Below, piece by piece: positions 20,701-26,714 of a DNA stretch of 64,000 bases. The stretch is from Prauserella_A sp040635515. Its GTDB lineage: Bacteria > Actinomycetota > Actinomycetes > Mycobacteriales > Pseudonocardiaceae. Positions within the stretch are counted from its first letter, which is position 1; each line of letters opens with the position of its first letter. The stretch spans positions 248,001-312,000 of the forward strand of contig JBEYHY010000006.1 in assembly GCA_040635515.1 (NCBI GenBank). Direction: 5' to 3'. The notes beneath the pieces were generated by a model. It made no database searches. It was given only the letters and a program-made list of their open reading frames with translations, and was not told where the DNA came from. Made by a program: the position numbers and the translations under genes.

Positions 20701-22180
20701 CGAGGCGATTCGCCTCGGCGTTCAGTTCCGCGTAGCGGAGGTGCCTTTCCTCGCACACGACGGCGACCGCGTCCGGCGTCAGCTCCGCCTGTCGCTCGAC
20801 CATGGCGTGCCAGGTCAGCTCGGCGACCTCTCTTTCCTCGAAACGGGGAAGCTCGCCGGAAGCCCGCTCGATGCGCCCCAGTGGCGACTCAGGGGATCGG
20901 GCCATGGCGGCGAGTACGGCGGCGAACCCTGCCGCGTGCCCGGCAAGTTCGGTTTCGGGTACCGGCGCGGCGAACTCGATGGTCAGCTCGCCGTCCCCCG
21001 CCACCCTCCTGCAGGCGATCGACAGGTCCGGTACGGGGCCGAGCGCGAGATCGCGCACCTTGATGGTCGCGTCACCGAACCGCGGATGCGTACCGAATCC
21101 GAGATAGTTGGCGGTGGGCCCGATGAGGCTGCTCAGCCCGCCCGGCACACCCAGTTCGCGGGCGATCTCCTCGCCCCTGAACCTGCTGTGTTCCGCGAGC
21201 CCCGCGATCGCACCGGCCACTCGCGTCACCAGTTCGGCCGATGTCGTCCATTGATCGGCCTTCACCCGTAACGGAACCACGTTGGACGCCATACCGGGCA
21301 CGGTGCGCGTCCCCGGTTCCGTTCTCGCCGTGACCGGAAGCCCCAGCACGAGGTCGGTCACACCGGTGACGCGGTGCGTGTACGCGGCGACGGCCGCGAT
21401 GACGACCCTCGACAACCGCTGGCCGCGGGCCTCCGCGAGCCTCGTCAGCGCCAGGGTCTCCCGTTCACCGAGTTCGACCGAGCACGTCGCGATGCCGCTC
21501 CCCCGGTTCGCGGTGACGATCCGCGCCGGCTCCGGCCGGTCCCCGAGCAAAGCGAGCCAGTACTCCCGGTCGGCGGCGTATTGCGCCGACGCGCGGTACG
21601 CGGTCTCGGCGTTGGTCAGCTCGGCAAGCCCGCCGAAGGTTCGCGCCGCTTGGCCGTCCGCCGAGTACAGCGCCGCGGCTCGCTGGATCACGAGCTGACT
21701 ACCGAAACCGTCCATGACGAGGTGGTGGTAGCGCTGGTACCACCAGAACGACTGCTCACCCACCCGCAGCAGCGCGTGCCGGAACGGCGGCTCGCTCGCG
21801 AGATCGAATCCGCGAAGCCGGTCGGCTCGCATCCACTTCCCGGCCGAAGCCTCGGGATCGGCCTCACCATCGAAATCCAGCACGAGCGGCGCCGGATCGG
21901 TGGGCACGAAGCGCTGCCGTGGTTCGCCTTCGACTTCCGCGAACCGCACATGCAGGCTTTCGGCCTCCGCCATCGCCGTGCTGACGGCGGCGCTCAGCCT
22001 GCCGAATCCCGCCTCGTCGCCGAGCGCCGGATCCCGCAGCTCGACGCACCAGGCGATGACATAGGCCGGATCGCCCTGAGCCAGCTGCTGTGCCCGCCAG
22101 ATCCCGGATTGTGCATCGGTGAGCGGATGTCCGGGATCCTTCGGGTCCTCGTTCGGTTCGATGACGGGCACAACAGCCAC
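8741..22180 (-). CDS. four-module siderophore NRPS (C-A-T)x4-C, predicted foroxymithine-type assembly line
   Basis: 4479 aa. Approximate order: C1 15-440 (HHLVMDG near 152), A1 455-915, T1 Ser ~965, C2 1015-1440 (HHIVADG ~1133), A2 1445-1900, T2 ~1945, C3 2015-2440, A3 2490-2940, T3 ~2990, C4 3045-3480 (HHITTDE ~3169), A4 3525-3975, T4 ~4022, C5 4078-end. There is no E and no TE domain. Pocket residues read by alignment to GrsA positions: A1 DVWIVGAVNK, A2 DVWHFSLVDK (the EntF serine code), A3 DMENLGLINK (the hydroxyornithine code of coelichelin synthetase), A4 DVFILGAVNK. A1 and A4 are alike and probably both take formyl-hydroxyornithine. C3 has Leu for the second motif His (THHLVLWDG) and C5 has RYLVCDE for HHxxxDG. 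A terminal C domain is known in erythrochelin synthetase, where it releases a diketopiperazine. GTG at 22180 is annotated; GTG at 22171, with gagaggtgg spaced before it, is an equally good start. Confidence 0.95.
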   Translation of the reverse strand: MAVVPVIEPNEDPKDPGHPLTDAQSGIWRAQQLAQGDPAYVIAWCVELRDPALGDEAGFGRLSAAVSTAMAEAESLHVRFAEVEGEPRQRFVPTDPAPLVLDFDGEADPEASAGKWMRADRLRGFDLASEPPFRHALLRVGEQSFWWYQRYHHLVMDGFGSQLVIQRAAALYSADGQAARTFGGLAELTNAETAYRASAQYAADREYWLALLGDRPEPARIVTANRGSGIATCSVELGERETLALTRLAEARGQRLSRVVIAAVAAYTHRVTGVTDLVLGLPVTARTEPGTRTVPGMASNVVPLRVKADQWTTSAELVTRVAGAIAGLAEHSRFRGEEIARELGVPGGLSSLIGPTANYLGFGTHPRFGDATIKVRDLALGPVPDLSIACRRVAGDGELTIEFAAPVPETELAGHAAGFAAVLAAMARSPESPLGRIERASGELPRFEEREVAELTWHAMVERQAELTPDAVAVVCEERHLRYAELNAEANRLARMLVAKGIGAEDVVALAVPRSIELVIAILGVLKAGAAYLPLDPEHPVSRTEFMVADSGAKMTLSTVDYTELARHDGGNLDRAVALDNAAYVIYTSGSTGRPKGVVVTHEGIGSLVATAVDRLGVDEHSRVAQFASSGFDVAVWDLTMSLATGARSVIVPAERRVAGKELTEYLTGNHATHFILPPSLVSALPPDCALPEGAVLVVGTETVPPELVARWSGRLRVVAAYGLTEATVNSTLWLAEEGEHDRVPIGEADPNTRAYVLDSALRPVREGDIGELYIGGRGLARGYLGRPGLTASRFIADPFTGARMYRTGDRVRLRRDGLLDFIGRADGQLKIRGHRIEPGEVEAALLAHPGITQAAVAGRRDHRDAPRLVGYVVGDPTPAEVKDFLAARLPEHLVPGVIVVLDGLPLTPNGKVDRAALPDPDWTALAGEAEPRTPREHTLATLFAEVLDLPTVGVEDSFFELGGDSIVAIRLLGKAREAGIALGQRDIFQQRTVSALARVARAAEPSGGTGVASWPWRAPISPLQRGFYFHAADSPGEDPYVVRLVLELAEGVSIGTARARLQRMLDRHPLLRARFAGTTGTVVQWIDEHVVLPWREAADVAEVLEEEKAGFDLAVAPAIRATAVGPGMIVLTLHHIVADGWSLAHLFAELETDEPEPAADPSAYLDWLGSRDSDAALTAWETALDGAEPTIAAGAQSEADTVVLDVPSFLDEALTSVGRRTGLTKSTLLHGAWGLLLCALTGRTDVVFGTTVSGRSAPVDGIESMIGLFSNTVPARFRLRGSDTTATALARWQAEQADLLDHQHISLGDIQRGRGDLFDTLVVVENQPDIAGTAMFADRTLLDQVHYPLALIAHPAKAGLRLVLKHRTDRDRAERIGARYLELLAAVAAPPRPVTELAALPAEQWQRVVKLNDTTHPVASTSIVDRFAEWVARDPDATAVVADSTELSYRELDERSGRLAARLRQHGAGPEQFVAVAVPRSAELVVALLGVLRSGAAYLPLDLDYPADRIAFMLSDSDARLAVAAPGVGLPPGVRRIEVDAPDTGTVDEQPRIMPDQPAYLIYTSGSTGRPKGVVVSHRAIGNRLAWMQGTFGLVPDDRVLQKTPSSFDVSVWEFFWPLIEGAAIVVAEPGGHADPRYLAELVAAQRVTTLHFVPSMLAAFLGAVPAGPWSASLRRVFASGEALLPATAADWQAATGVPLHNLYGPTEAAVDVTWFALEGPSRRGIPIGKPVWNTTVHVLDPLLRPVADEVAGELYLGGVQLARGYHGRPALTATRFVANPFGQGRLYRTGDLVRRNTDGDLEYLGRTDRQVKVRGIRVELGEIEAALAASRDIAAAAVAVKDDALVGYLVPARNWTEADTEKLCEALASRLPASMIPSAFVVLESLPLTPSGKLDQSALPSPARQAAEGRAPQGARETLFCDIVAAVLGVPEVAADADFFVLGGDSITAIAVSSAAREHGIELRPHQLFELRTPAALAAADLPAASELRREAGAVRLTSSQWRQVRSLTTRRVSQVWPLSPLQEGLYFHATYDPAAVDVYLSQESLDFAERIDVERLRAAANILLRRHPSLRAGFTADGVAEPVQFIVDDVEMPLAVADLSSATAEDVGALLDADRRQRFDLLEPPLCRLLVIRLPDGRDRLVITHHLVLWDGWSAWLFLEQLLALYASEGDESALAPPGSYQDYLAWLRQQDSASARAAWRNALSGIEEPTLVSPAEAEPAIPVDHDVELSPEATAALRETARRHGLTLNTVLSTVWGLVLSSMVGRTDVVFGTVVAGRPADIPGVADVIGMFLNTVPTRIAQRPDESVLDLLRRVQEERASLMPHEYVGLGELQQAAGHRKLFDTLFVLRTEDGESRVAELKRAHGVLGLSNVDGTHFPLALVATPGNRLRITLAARKEEFPSAKAAIVLHRFLAVLDRVTSDIGQRVAALDLLTDEERASFAEEWSAAEHRVGTETVADILAEHAAHTPDATALVFGETRLTFAELDARINRLARFLLSRGAEPETVVALELPRSIDMVVALFAVLRTGAAYLPLDLDHPQRRRRAMVEDVAPVCVLTSRLLADPAVETELAALSALPSSDTERPAFAKSVAHRLDHPAYVIFTSGSTGTPKGVVTPYRGLTNMLVNHREAIFAPAIASAGGRRLRIAHTVSFAFDMSWEELLWLVEGHEVHVCDEDLRRDADALVAYCEQHRIDVVNVTPTYAQLLVEQGLLEGHVPPLVLLGGEAVPDSLWRTLADTSGTYGYNLYGPTEYTINALGASTADSATAAVGRPITNTKAHVLDACLRRVPPGTAGELYLSGIGIARGYHRRPGLTAERFVADPFGEPGTLMYRTGDLVRRRENGIIDFLGRTDNQLKIRGYRVELGEIEAALTAHPSVSQAAVVPSGNRLVGYVVTAESVPWREFLAETLPDYLIPATVIPVERLPLTVNGKLDLAALPEPAAGSSVSRSPRTERERVLCGLFADVLGVPDSGKLGIDDNFFELGGHSLLATRLVSKIRSVLDAELTIRDLFEAPTVAELVTRTGGPARPALTVPDERGEVAASPAQQRLWVIQQLSAPSAAYNFPLVMRLRGDFDLAAWRAALADVVGRHESLRTVFTERDGIPYQQVLRQGTVEVDISRITEHELPDRLRAVTGRPFDLGADLPIRCWIGELSDQDHVVALVLHHITTDEWSDRPFLRDLGHAYAARREGVEPEWAPLPVRYTDYTVWQRKLLDAIGDEQLAYWESTLAGVPEEIDLPFDRTRGARPTFHGAETGFSIGTETTRSLRRIAAEAGASMFMIVHAAVAALLHRLGAGTDIPLGAPVTGRADEALDEIVGFFVNTLVLRTDLSGAPNFIDLLHRVRKTDLAAFANADVPFEAVVERVNPARSLTRNPLFQVMVGHHVRTGEEARFAGLSSEFVRVAAETAKFDLVFSFTEHLDRATLDCRIEYSTELFDAETVQRLGERLAALVESVARDPRLPVADVDVLPARERETVLRGFNATTRPVEELPLPLLFAKQVSANPDATAVVAGERAMSYSELAERASRIAALLGAHGVGHGDVVGVAVARSIDTVATVLAVSKLGAAFLPLDLSHPADRIGYFIKDSGAGIVVADTTDAVPEVVPVVAVAGAEAHRLSDPDPVDIALADPAYIIYTSGSTGRPKGTVVSHDGIASLLATAIDRMGLREDSVVSQFASIGFDVFVFELVMALCHGGKLVLVPESARVSGPPLVDFLRGHEVTHMILPPSLVSALPPECALPEGATILVGTETVPPELVARWAGKVNLIAAYGLTEATVNSTLWPAEPGWQGPIPIGGPDPNTTCYVLDDRLRPVPPGVTGELYVGGRGLALGYLRRYGLTASRFVADPFGPPGSRLYRTGDRARWRREGTLDFAGRGDNQVKIRGFRVELGEIDAALSSHPAVRQAAVVAERRSDIVRLAGYVVVEPGAQRPVEWRQHLRRVLPDYMIPGMVTEVDGPLPLTPNGKLDRSALPEPDWSALSGTARPATERQRVLATVFADLLELDEVGVHDDFFALGGHSMAAMRLLGRIRSTFGVDLTIRDVFESPTVADLAELLRGATGYRPPPRRGERPDRLPLAPVQRWLWRLGEGGPRFDHALALRSGSGFDVEAMSAAWSDVSERHEALRTVFVDGPEAEQRVGDVVPLIVESVMESELDERLSMLATATASRPLAAHLLVSGREHVLLVAMRYLVCDEWSVVPLFRDLGAAYSARLSGSAPDWQPLPLSYADYARWSEELANEVSQRQLEYWKGALRGGSAVPLPGRGHAAEPGAVSFELPASGYARLAGFAGRHGVSQFMVLQAALATVLSEAGGGTDIPIGAVVAGRTEEVFAGLVGAFANTVVLRADLSGAPSFAELLRRVRAANLAALDNQDVSFADVSDAVGWRPNVLMVQHEQADLAELEGGHGALVAIPTGVANADLTFSFHLPRGRGDLHCQLAYAGGGCGREGAERIAAELVRLLAEVSADEPGGRSG

Positions 22181-22189
22181 CTCTCAACC

Positions 22190-23215
22190 TCACTGGCCGG
22201 TCAGGCGGGGGACCATCTCGTCAATGGCGTAAGGGATCGAAAGCACGGTGTTGAACGAGAACGCGGCACCGATGTCCGGATTCTCGTACGGCACGAACAG
22301 ATCGCGGCCATCCTGGTGCACCTTGAGCTTCTGGTAGAGCGATTCGGCCTTGATGCGATCGTTGGCCTCCTCGCTGGAGGTGACCCAGACCAGCCTGTCG
22401 GTGTCCAATGTGCTGAGTTGTTCGGCACTCAGCTCGACGGTGTTCGCCCCTTCATCGGCGAGTTCGTCGATCTTGTCATCGAGCCGGAATCCCAGTTCCC
22501 TGAAGAAGATCGCCTTCGGATCGGCACTGGTGAACGCCGAGAAGATCCCCGGCTCGAAGCTGTCGGCGACGATGAGGGTCTGCTCGGCGAATTCCGGATG
22601 CCGCTGACGTACTTCGGCATAACGCTGATCCATCTTGTCGATCAGTTCGTTCATCTCGGCCTCTCGACCGAGCGCCTTGCCGATCGGCCTCGCCATGTCC
22701 TGCCACGGTGCCGCGTAGTCGGGGAACCCCTTCGGCTGCGCGACGACGGGAGCCAGCTCGGACAGGGTGTCGTACTGCTGCTTCGTCATCCCCGAGTACT
22801 GCGCGATGATGAGATCGGGGCCCAGCTCGCCGATCCGTTCCATGTTGTAGTCGTCGCGTTCACCGACGATCTCGGGCTCGGTGCCTCCCCACAATTCCTT
22901 TGTCCACGGCCATTTTCCGTACGGCCGCTCCTTGAACCAGTCGACGACGCCGACCGGCTTGATCCCGAGTGCCAGAACCGCGTCCTGGTCGGAGAGGCCG
23001 AGCGTGATCACCCGCTCCGGCTTGTGCTCGATCACCGTGCTGCCGTACTTGTGCTCGATGGTCACCGGGAAAGGGCCGCCGTCGGCGGAGTTCCGCTCGG
23101 CCGGTTCCGAGGAACCACCGCACCCTGCGATTACGGCGAGGAGAACCAGCACACCGGCCAGCACGGCCGGAAAACGCAGGCGCTCCATTGCGGACCCGCG
23201 ATACCTGGGGGACAT
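22190..23215 (-). CDS. ferric-siderophore-binding lipoprotein (FecB/FhuD type)
   Basis: Extracytoplasmic solute-binding protein, about 341 aa, with a lipoprotein signal: basic start, hydrophobic stretch FPAVLAGVLVLLAVIAGC and the lipobox Cys followed by GGSS. The mature part has the periplasmic_BP_2 fold features TIEHKYGSTVIEHKPERVITLG, DLIIAQYSG and the C-terminal SFNTVLSIPYAIDEMVP. It would capture the ferric siderophore and hand it to the FecCD permeases at 2.1-4.2 kb. The ATG near 23215 has an aaggaagg site seven bases upstream; the frame stays open back to the hydroxylase stop. It sits between the hydroxylase and the NRPS in one operon (9 bp before the NRPS start). Confidence 0.92.
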   Translation of the reverse strand: MSPRYRGSAMERLRFPAVLAGVLVLLAVIAGCGGSSEPAERNSADGGPFPVTIEHKYGSTVIEHKPERVITLGLSDQDAVLALGIKPVGVVDWFKERPYGKWPWTKELWGGTEPEIVGERDDYNMERIGELGPDLIIAQYSGMTKQQYDTLSELAPVVAQPKGFPDYAAPWQDMARPIGKALGREAEMNELIDKMDQRYAEVRQRHPEFAEQTLIVADSFEPGIFSAFTSADPKAIFFRELGFRLDDKIDELADEGANTVELSAEQLSTLDTDRLVWVTSSEEANDRIKAESLYQKLKVHQDGRDLFVPYENPDIGAAFSFNTVLSIPYAIDEMVPRLTGQ

Positions 23216-23253
23216 GGGGTTGCCTTCCTTCTTCACACTGACCGGATCAGCGG

Positions 23254-24591
23254 TCAAGCACCGCTGCCACTCACCGCGTATCGCGCGGCGGACTGAATGT
23301 CCTTGTTGGACGATCGAAGGTCGAGCACCGAGGCGAGAATCTCCCCTGACCGAACGGCGTTGTTCGACAGCAACGACGAGGTGATTCCGTGTGTGTGCTC
23401 GGTGTTGCCGCCTTGCAGATAGATTCCGCCGACGACATCGTCGCTCGTGCGCACCTGGTAGTCGCGCTCGACACGGGGCCTGCCGGAGTCATCCCTGCGG
23501 CAGCACGGCGCGAGTTCACCGAACGCCGAGAGGAAGTCGCTGGGCCGGTACCCCGTCGCGTATACCGCGATGTCGGCGTCGAGCACGGTCTTTTCGCCGC
23601 TGGTCAGTGATTCGACGGTCGCCCTGACTCCCGACCCGGTGTCGACCACCTCGGTCAGCCTCGCGGCATTGAAGATCCGCAACCGGTTGTCCCCCATGAC
23701 TTTTTCGCGGTACAGCCGGCGGTAGAGGTCGTCGATCAGCTCGATGTCCACCACCGAGTAGTTGGTGTTGGCGTGGTAGCCCATGAGCCTGCGCTTGACC
23801 TCGTCGGGCGCGGCGTAGAACTCGTCGACGGCGGCGGGGTCGAAGATCCGGTTGGCGAAGGCACTGTCGTCCGAGGGGCTGTAACCGAAGCGGGAGAACA
23901 CCGAGCACACCTCGGCTTCGGTGAACCTGCCGTGCAGGAACGCGGTGACCTCGGCGGCACTCTGCCCCGCTCCGACAACGACAAATCGCTCAGCGGAGCC
24001 GATATCGCCGATCCGGTGAAGGAGTTCGCTGTTGTGCCAAATACGCTCGGAGCGATCGATGCCCTCCGGCAGCGAGGGCGACAACCCGGTGGCCATCACG
24101 AGATTTCGAGCCCGGTAAGTCTCGCCGTTCGGTGTCGCGACGTCGAAGAACACCACCTCGCCCTCCGCGGAGCGCACCGGAGCGACCCGCTCGACCTCGT
24201 GCGCGTAGGTCACCATGTCGTCGACCTTGGCCGCTGCCCATTCGAAGTAGTCGTGGAACTCGACCCTCAGCGGGAACAACGTCTTGTGGTTCACGAAATC
24301 GACAAGCCGGTCTTTGGCTTTCAGATAGGAGAGAAAGCTGAAGTCGCTGGCCGGATTGCGCAGGGTCACCAGGTCTTTGAGAAAGGAGACCTGCATGGTG
24401 GCGTCGTCGATGAGCATGCCTCGGTGCCAGCCGAAACGTTCCTGCCGTTCCAGGAAGTGCGCCGTCACCGGATCGTTCGTGGTGGCGTTGTGCTCGGCCA
24501 CCGCGATCGCCAGCGCAAGGTTTGCCGGTCCGAAACCAACACCGATCAGGTCGTATACCGGCGTTCCTTGCGCAAGCAATCCCTCTGCCAT
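23254..24591 (-). CDS. L-ornithine N5-monooxygenase
   Basis: Flavin-dependent N-hydroxylating monooxygenase, 445 aa, that converts L-ornithine to N5-hydroxyornithine, the hydroxamate precursor. Visible are the FAD motif GVGFGPANLALAIA near residue 17, HRGMLIDDATMQVSFLKDL and YLKAKDRLVDF typical of SidA/PvdA/CchB, the NADPH motif VVVGAGQSAAEV in the middle and ATGYRPSDFLSAF near the C-terminus. It leads the biosynthetic operon (hydroxylase, binding protein, NRPS, MbtH) and is divergent from the formyltransferase, with an iron box 30 bp upstream of its ATG. The pathway then needs a formyltransferase and the NRPS, both adjacent. Confidence 0.96.
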   Translation of the reverse strand: MAEGLLAQGTPVYDLIGVGFGPANLALAIAVAEHNATTNDPVTAHFLERQERFGWHRGMLIDDATMQVSFLKDLVTLRNPASDFSFLSYLKAKDRLVDFVNHKTLFPLRVEFHDYFEWAAAKVDDMVTYAHEVERVAPVRSAEGEVVFFDVATPNGETYRARNLVMATGLSPSLPEGIDRSERIWHNSELLHRIGDIGSAERFVVVGAGQSAAEVTAFLHGRFTEAEVCSVFSRFGYSPSDDSAFANRIFDPAAVDEFYAAPDEVKRRLMGYHANTNYSVVDIELIDDLYRRLYREKVMGDNRLRIFNAARLTEVVDTGSGVRATVESLTSGEKTVLDADIAVYATGYRPSDFLSAFGELAPCCRRDDSGRPRVERDYQVRTSDDVVGGIYLQGGNTEHTHGITSSLLSNNAVRSGEILASVLDLRSSNKDIQSAARYAVSGSGA

Positions 24592-24620
24592 ACCCGTCCA
24601 ATCGCCGCTTCCAGCCAGAC

Positions 24621-24639
24621 CGAGGCAACCCTAACCTAA
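24621..24639. promoter_or_regulatory. DtxR/IdeR-type iron box upstream of the biosynthetic operon
   Basis: Read on the minus strand, ttaggttagggttgcctcg matches the iron-box consensus at about 15 of 19 positions with a perfect left half (TTAGGTTAGG). It lies 30 bp before the hydroxylase start and should place hydroxylase, binding protein, NRPS and MbtH under iron repression. A neighbouring cctaacttagg (24634-24644) adds extra half-site material. Confidence 0.78.
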
Positions 24640-24704
24640 CTTAGGCACCCCTCAGTTAGTACATTCGTGGGTGATACATCTCGTGCCTGGACGGGGTTGC
24701 GATC

Positions 24705-24723
24705 TTAGGTAAGGCTTGCTTCA
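24705..24723. promoter_or_regulatory. DtxR/IdeR-type iron box upstream of the formyltransferase
   Basis: The 19-mer ttaggtaaggcttgcttca matches the degenerate consensus TWAGGTWAGSCTWACCTWA at about 16 of 19 positions. It lies 35 bp before the formyltransferase ATG. Together with the box at 24621 it makes the hydroxylase and formyltransferase promoters a divergent, iron-controlled pair. Confidence 0.78.
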
Positions 24724-24758
24724 CTAAGGCCGTTTGCCGTCGAGGTACTGGAGAGCCG

Positions 24759-25700
24759 ATGCGGGTCGTCATGTTCGGGTATCAGACGTGGGGGCACCGG
24801 ACCCTGCGCGCGCTGCTCGACTCGGAGCACGAGGTCGTACTGGTGGTCACCCACCCCAAGTCCGACCACGCCTACGAACGGATCTGGGCCGACTCCGTCG
24901 CCGACCTCGCCACCGAACACGGCGTCGACGTCGTGCTGCGCAACCGTCCCGACGCCGAACTCACCGCACGACTCACCGAACTTCGCCCCGATCTCATCGT
25001 CGCCAACAACTGGCGGACCTGGCTGCCGCCGGAGATTTTCACGCTTCCCCGGTACGGCACGCTGAACGTCCACGACTCGCTGCTGCCCGCCTACGCCGGT
25101 TTCTCACCGCTCATCTGGGCACTCATCAACGGCGAGAAGGAGGTCGGCGTCACCGCGCACATGATGGATGCCGATCTCGACGCGGGGCCGATCATCAGGC
25201 AACGCGCCGTCGAGGTCGGCCCGAAGGACACGGCAACCGATCTCTTCCACCGGACCGTCGACCTCATCGAACCCGTTGTGCGCGAAGCCATCGCCGACAT
25301 CGCGGCGGGTAAGACGCAGGGAACCCCACAGGACCGCGAGAAGGCGAGCTTCTTCCACAAGCGTTCCCTTGTGGACAGTCGAATCGACTGGAGCTGGCCT
25401 GCCGGGGACATCGAGCGTCTGGTGCGCGCCCAGTCGGATCCCTATCCCAACGCCTACACGTTCCACAAGGGCGAGCGCCTCCGCGTCACGAAGGCCTCGG
25501 TGTCCGAGGGCCGCTACGGCGGCACGCCAGGCCGGATCTTCATCCCCGAAGGTGACGGCGTGGTGATCGTCGCGGGCGCCGACGCGCGGTACGGCCGCAA
25601 CCACGGGCTCACCATCGAGGCGGTCCGCACCGAAGACGGCGCGGACTACAAGGCGACGGACTACTTCCGCACCATGGGCGGCTACCTCGGCGCCGGTTGA
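24759..25700 (+). CDS. N5-hydroxyornithine formyltransferase (CchA/methionyl-tRNA formyltransferase family)
   Basis: 313 aa with an N-terminal formyltransferase fold and a C-terminal Fmt-like domain. The active-site pattern is present: GTLNVHDSLLPAYAGFSPL with the Asn/His pair, then TAHMMDADLDAGPII with the catalytic Asp. It lacks the length and tRNA-binding features of housekeeping Fmt, and its setting beside the ornithine hydroxylase matches CchA of coelichelin, which formylates N5-hydroxyornithine using 10-formyl-THF. It therefore predicts formyl rather than acetyl hydroxamates in the product. It is a single-gene transcript on the plus strand, iron box 35 bp upstream, converging on the reductase gene after 15 bp. 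Confidence 0.9.
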   Translation: MRVVMFGYQTWGHRTLRALLDSEHEVVLVVTHPKSDHAYERIWADSVADLATEHGVDVVLRNRPDAELTARLTELRPDLIVANNWRTWLPPEIFTLPRYGTLNVHDSLLPAYAGFSPLIWALINGEKEVGVTAHMMDADLDAGPIIRQRAVEVGPKDTATDLFHRTVDLIEPVVREAIADIAAGKTQGTPQDREKASFFHKRSLVDSRIDWSWPAGDIERLVRAQSDPYPNAYTFHKGERLRVTKASVSEGRYGGTPGRIFIPEGDGVVIVAGADARYGRNHGLTIEAVRTEDGADYKATDYFRTMGGYLGAG

Positions 25701-25715
25701 GCTGTCAGGCAGTCC

Positions 25716-26714
25716 TCAGAGGCGGACGAGCATTTTTCCGGTGTTGGCGCCGGCGAGCAGGTCGAGGAAGGCTTGCGGTGCTTGGCGAATCCCGTCGACG
25801 ACGGTCTCCGAGTACTTCAGCTTTCCTTCCGCGACAAGCGGCGCCACCTCGGCGAGAAACCTCGGCCGCGCGTCGACGTGGTCGCCGACAAGGAAACCGC
25901 GCATCGTGAATCGCTTAGCGATGATCTGCGTGAGATTGCGCGGAGCCGCGCCCGGCTGGGTCAGGTTGTACTGCGAGATCATGCCGCACACGGCGATCCG
26001 GCCGTGCAGATTGAGCGAGTCGATCGCGGCTTCGAGGTGGTCACCGCCGACGTTGTCGAAGTAGACGTCGACACCGTCGGTGGCCGCCGCCGCGAGCTGC
26101 TCGGTGACCGGAGCGTCCTTGTAGTTGAAGGCGGCATCGAAACCGAGTTCGTCGACGAGCCACCTGACCTTGTCGTCGGAACCGGCGCTGCCGATGACCT
26201 TGTTCGCTCCCCTGCGCTTGGCGAGCTGGCCGACGACCGAACCGACCGCGCCCGCCGCACCGGATACGAACACGGTGTCGCCCGGTGCCTGCAGCGCCAC
26301 GTCGACAAGGCCCGCGTACGCGGTGAGCCCGGTCAGTCCCAGCACACCGAGGTAGGCCGTCACCGGCGCGGCATCGGGATCGACCCGGGTCGCCTGGTTG
26401 GCTTCGAGCACCGCGTGCGTCCGCCAGCCGAGGCCGTGCAACACGATGTCGCCCTCGGCGAATCCGTCCGCATTGGACTCGACGACCTCGCCGAGCGCCC
26501 CGCCGTGCATGACCTTGCCGACCTCGTACGGCTCGGCATACGACTTGGCCGAACTCATCCGGCCGCGCATGTACGGGTCGACCGAAAGCCACTTGTTGCG
26601 TACGAGCAACCGCCCCTCGCCAGGACTGGGGATTTCGACATCCACGATGTCGAAATTGTCCTGCGTCGGTTCGCCGTGCGGCCGGGACGCGAGCCTGACC
26701 TCGGTCGCCTTCAT
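25716..26714 (-). CDS. zinc-independent medium-chain NADP-dependent oxidoreductase (CurA/YncB-like)
   Basis: 332 aa. MDR-superfamily reductase of the leukotriene B4 dehydrogenase/curcumin reductase group. The N-terminal catalytic domain has NKWLSVDPYMRGRM, the group signature. The Rossmann domain has FVSGAAGAVGSVVGQLAKR and IGSAGSDDKVRW, and the C-terminus has GKMLVRL. There are no zinc-binding Cys. The enzyme would reduce activated C=C bonds of enones with NADPH; the natural substrate is unknown. Its ATG overlaps the stop of the upstream SRPBCC gene (ATGA), so they form one minus-strand operon. I see no link to the siderophore genes beyond adjacency. Confidence 0.92.
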   Translation of the reverse strand: MKATEVRLASRPHGEPTQDNFDIVDVEIPSPGEGRLLVRNKWLSVDPYMRGRMSSAKSYAEPYEVGKVMHGGALGEVVESNADGFAEGDIVLHGLGWRTHAVLEANQATRVDPDAAPVTAYLGVLGLTGLTAYAGLVDVALQAPGDTVFVSGAAGAVGSVVGQLAKRRGANKVIGSAGSDDKVRWLVDELGFDAAFNYKDAPVTEQLAAAATDGVDVYFDNVGGDHLEAAIDSLNLHGRIAVCGMISQYNLTQPGAAPRNLTQIIAKRFTMRGFLVGDHVDARPRFLAEVAPLVAEGKLKYSETVVDGIRQAPQAFLDLLAGANTGKMLVRL

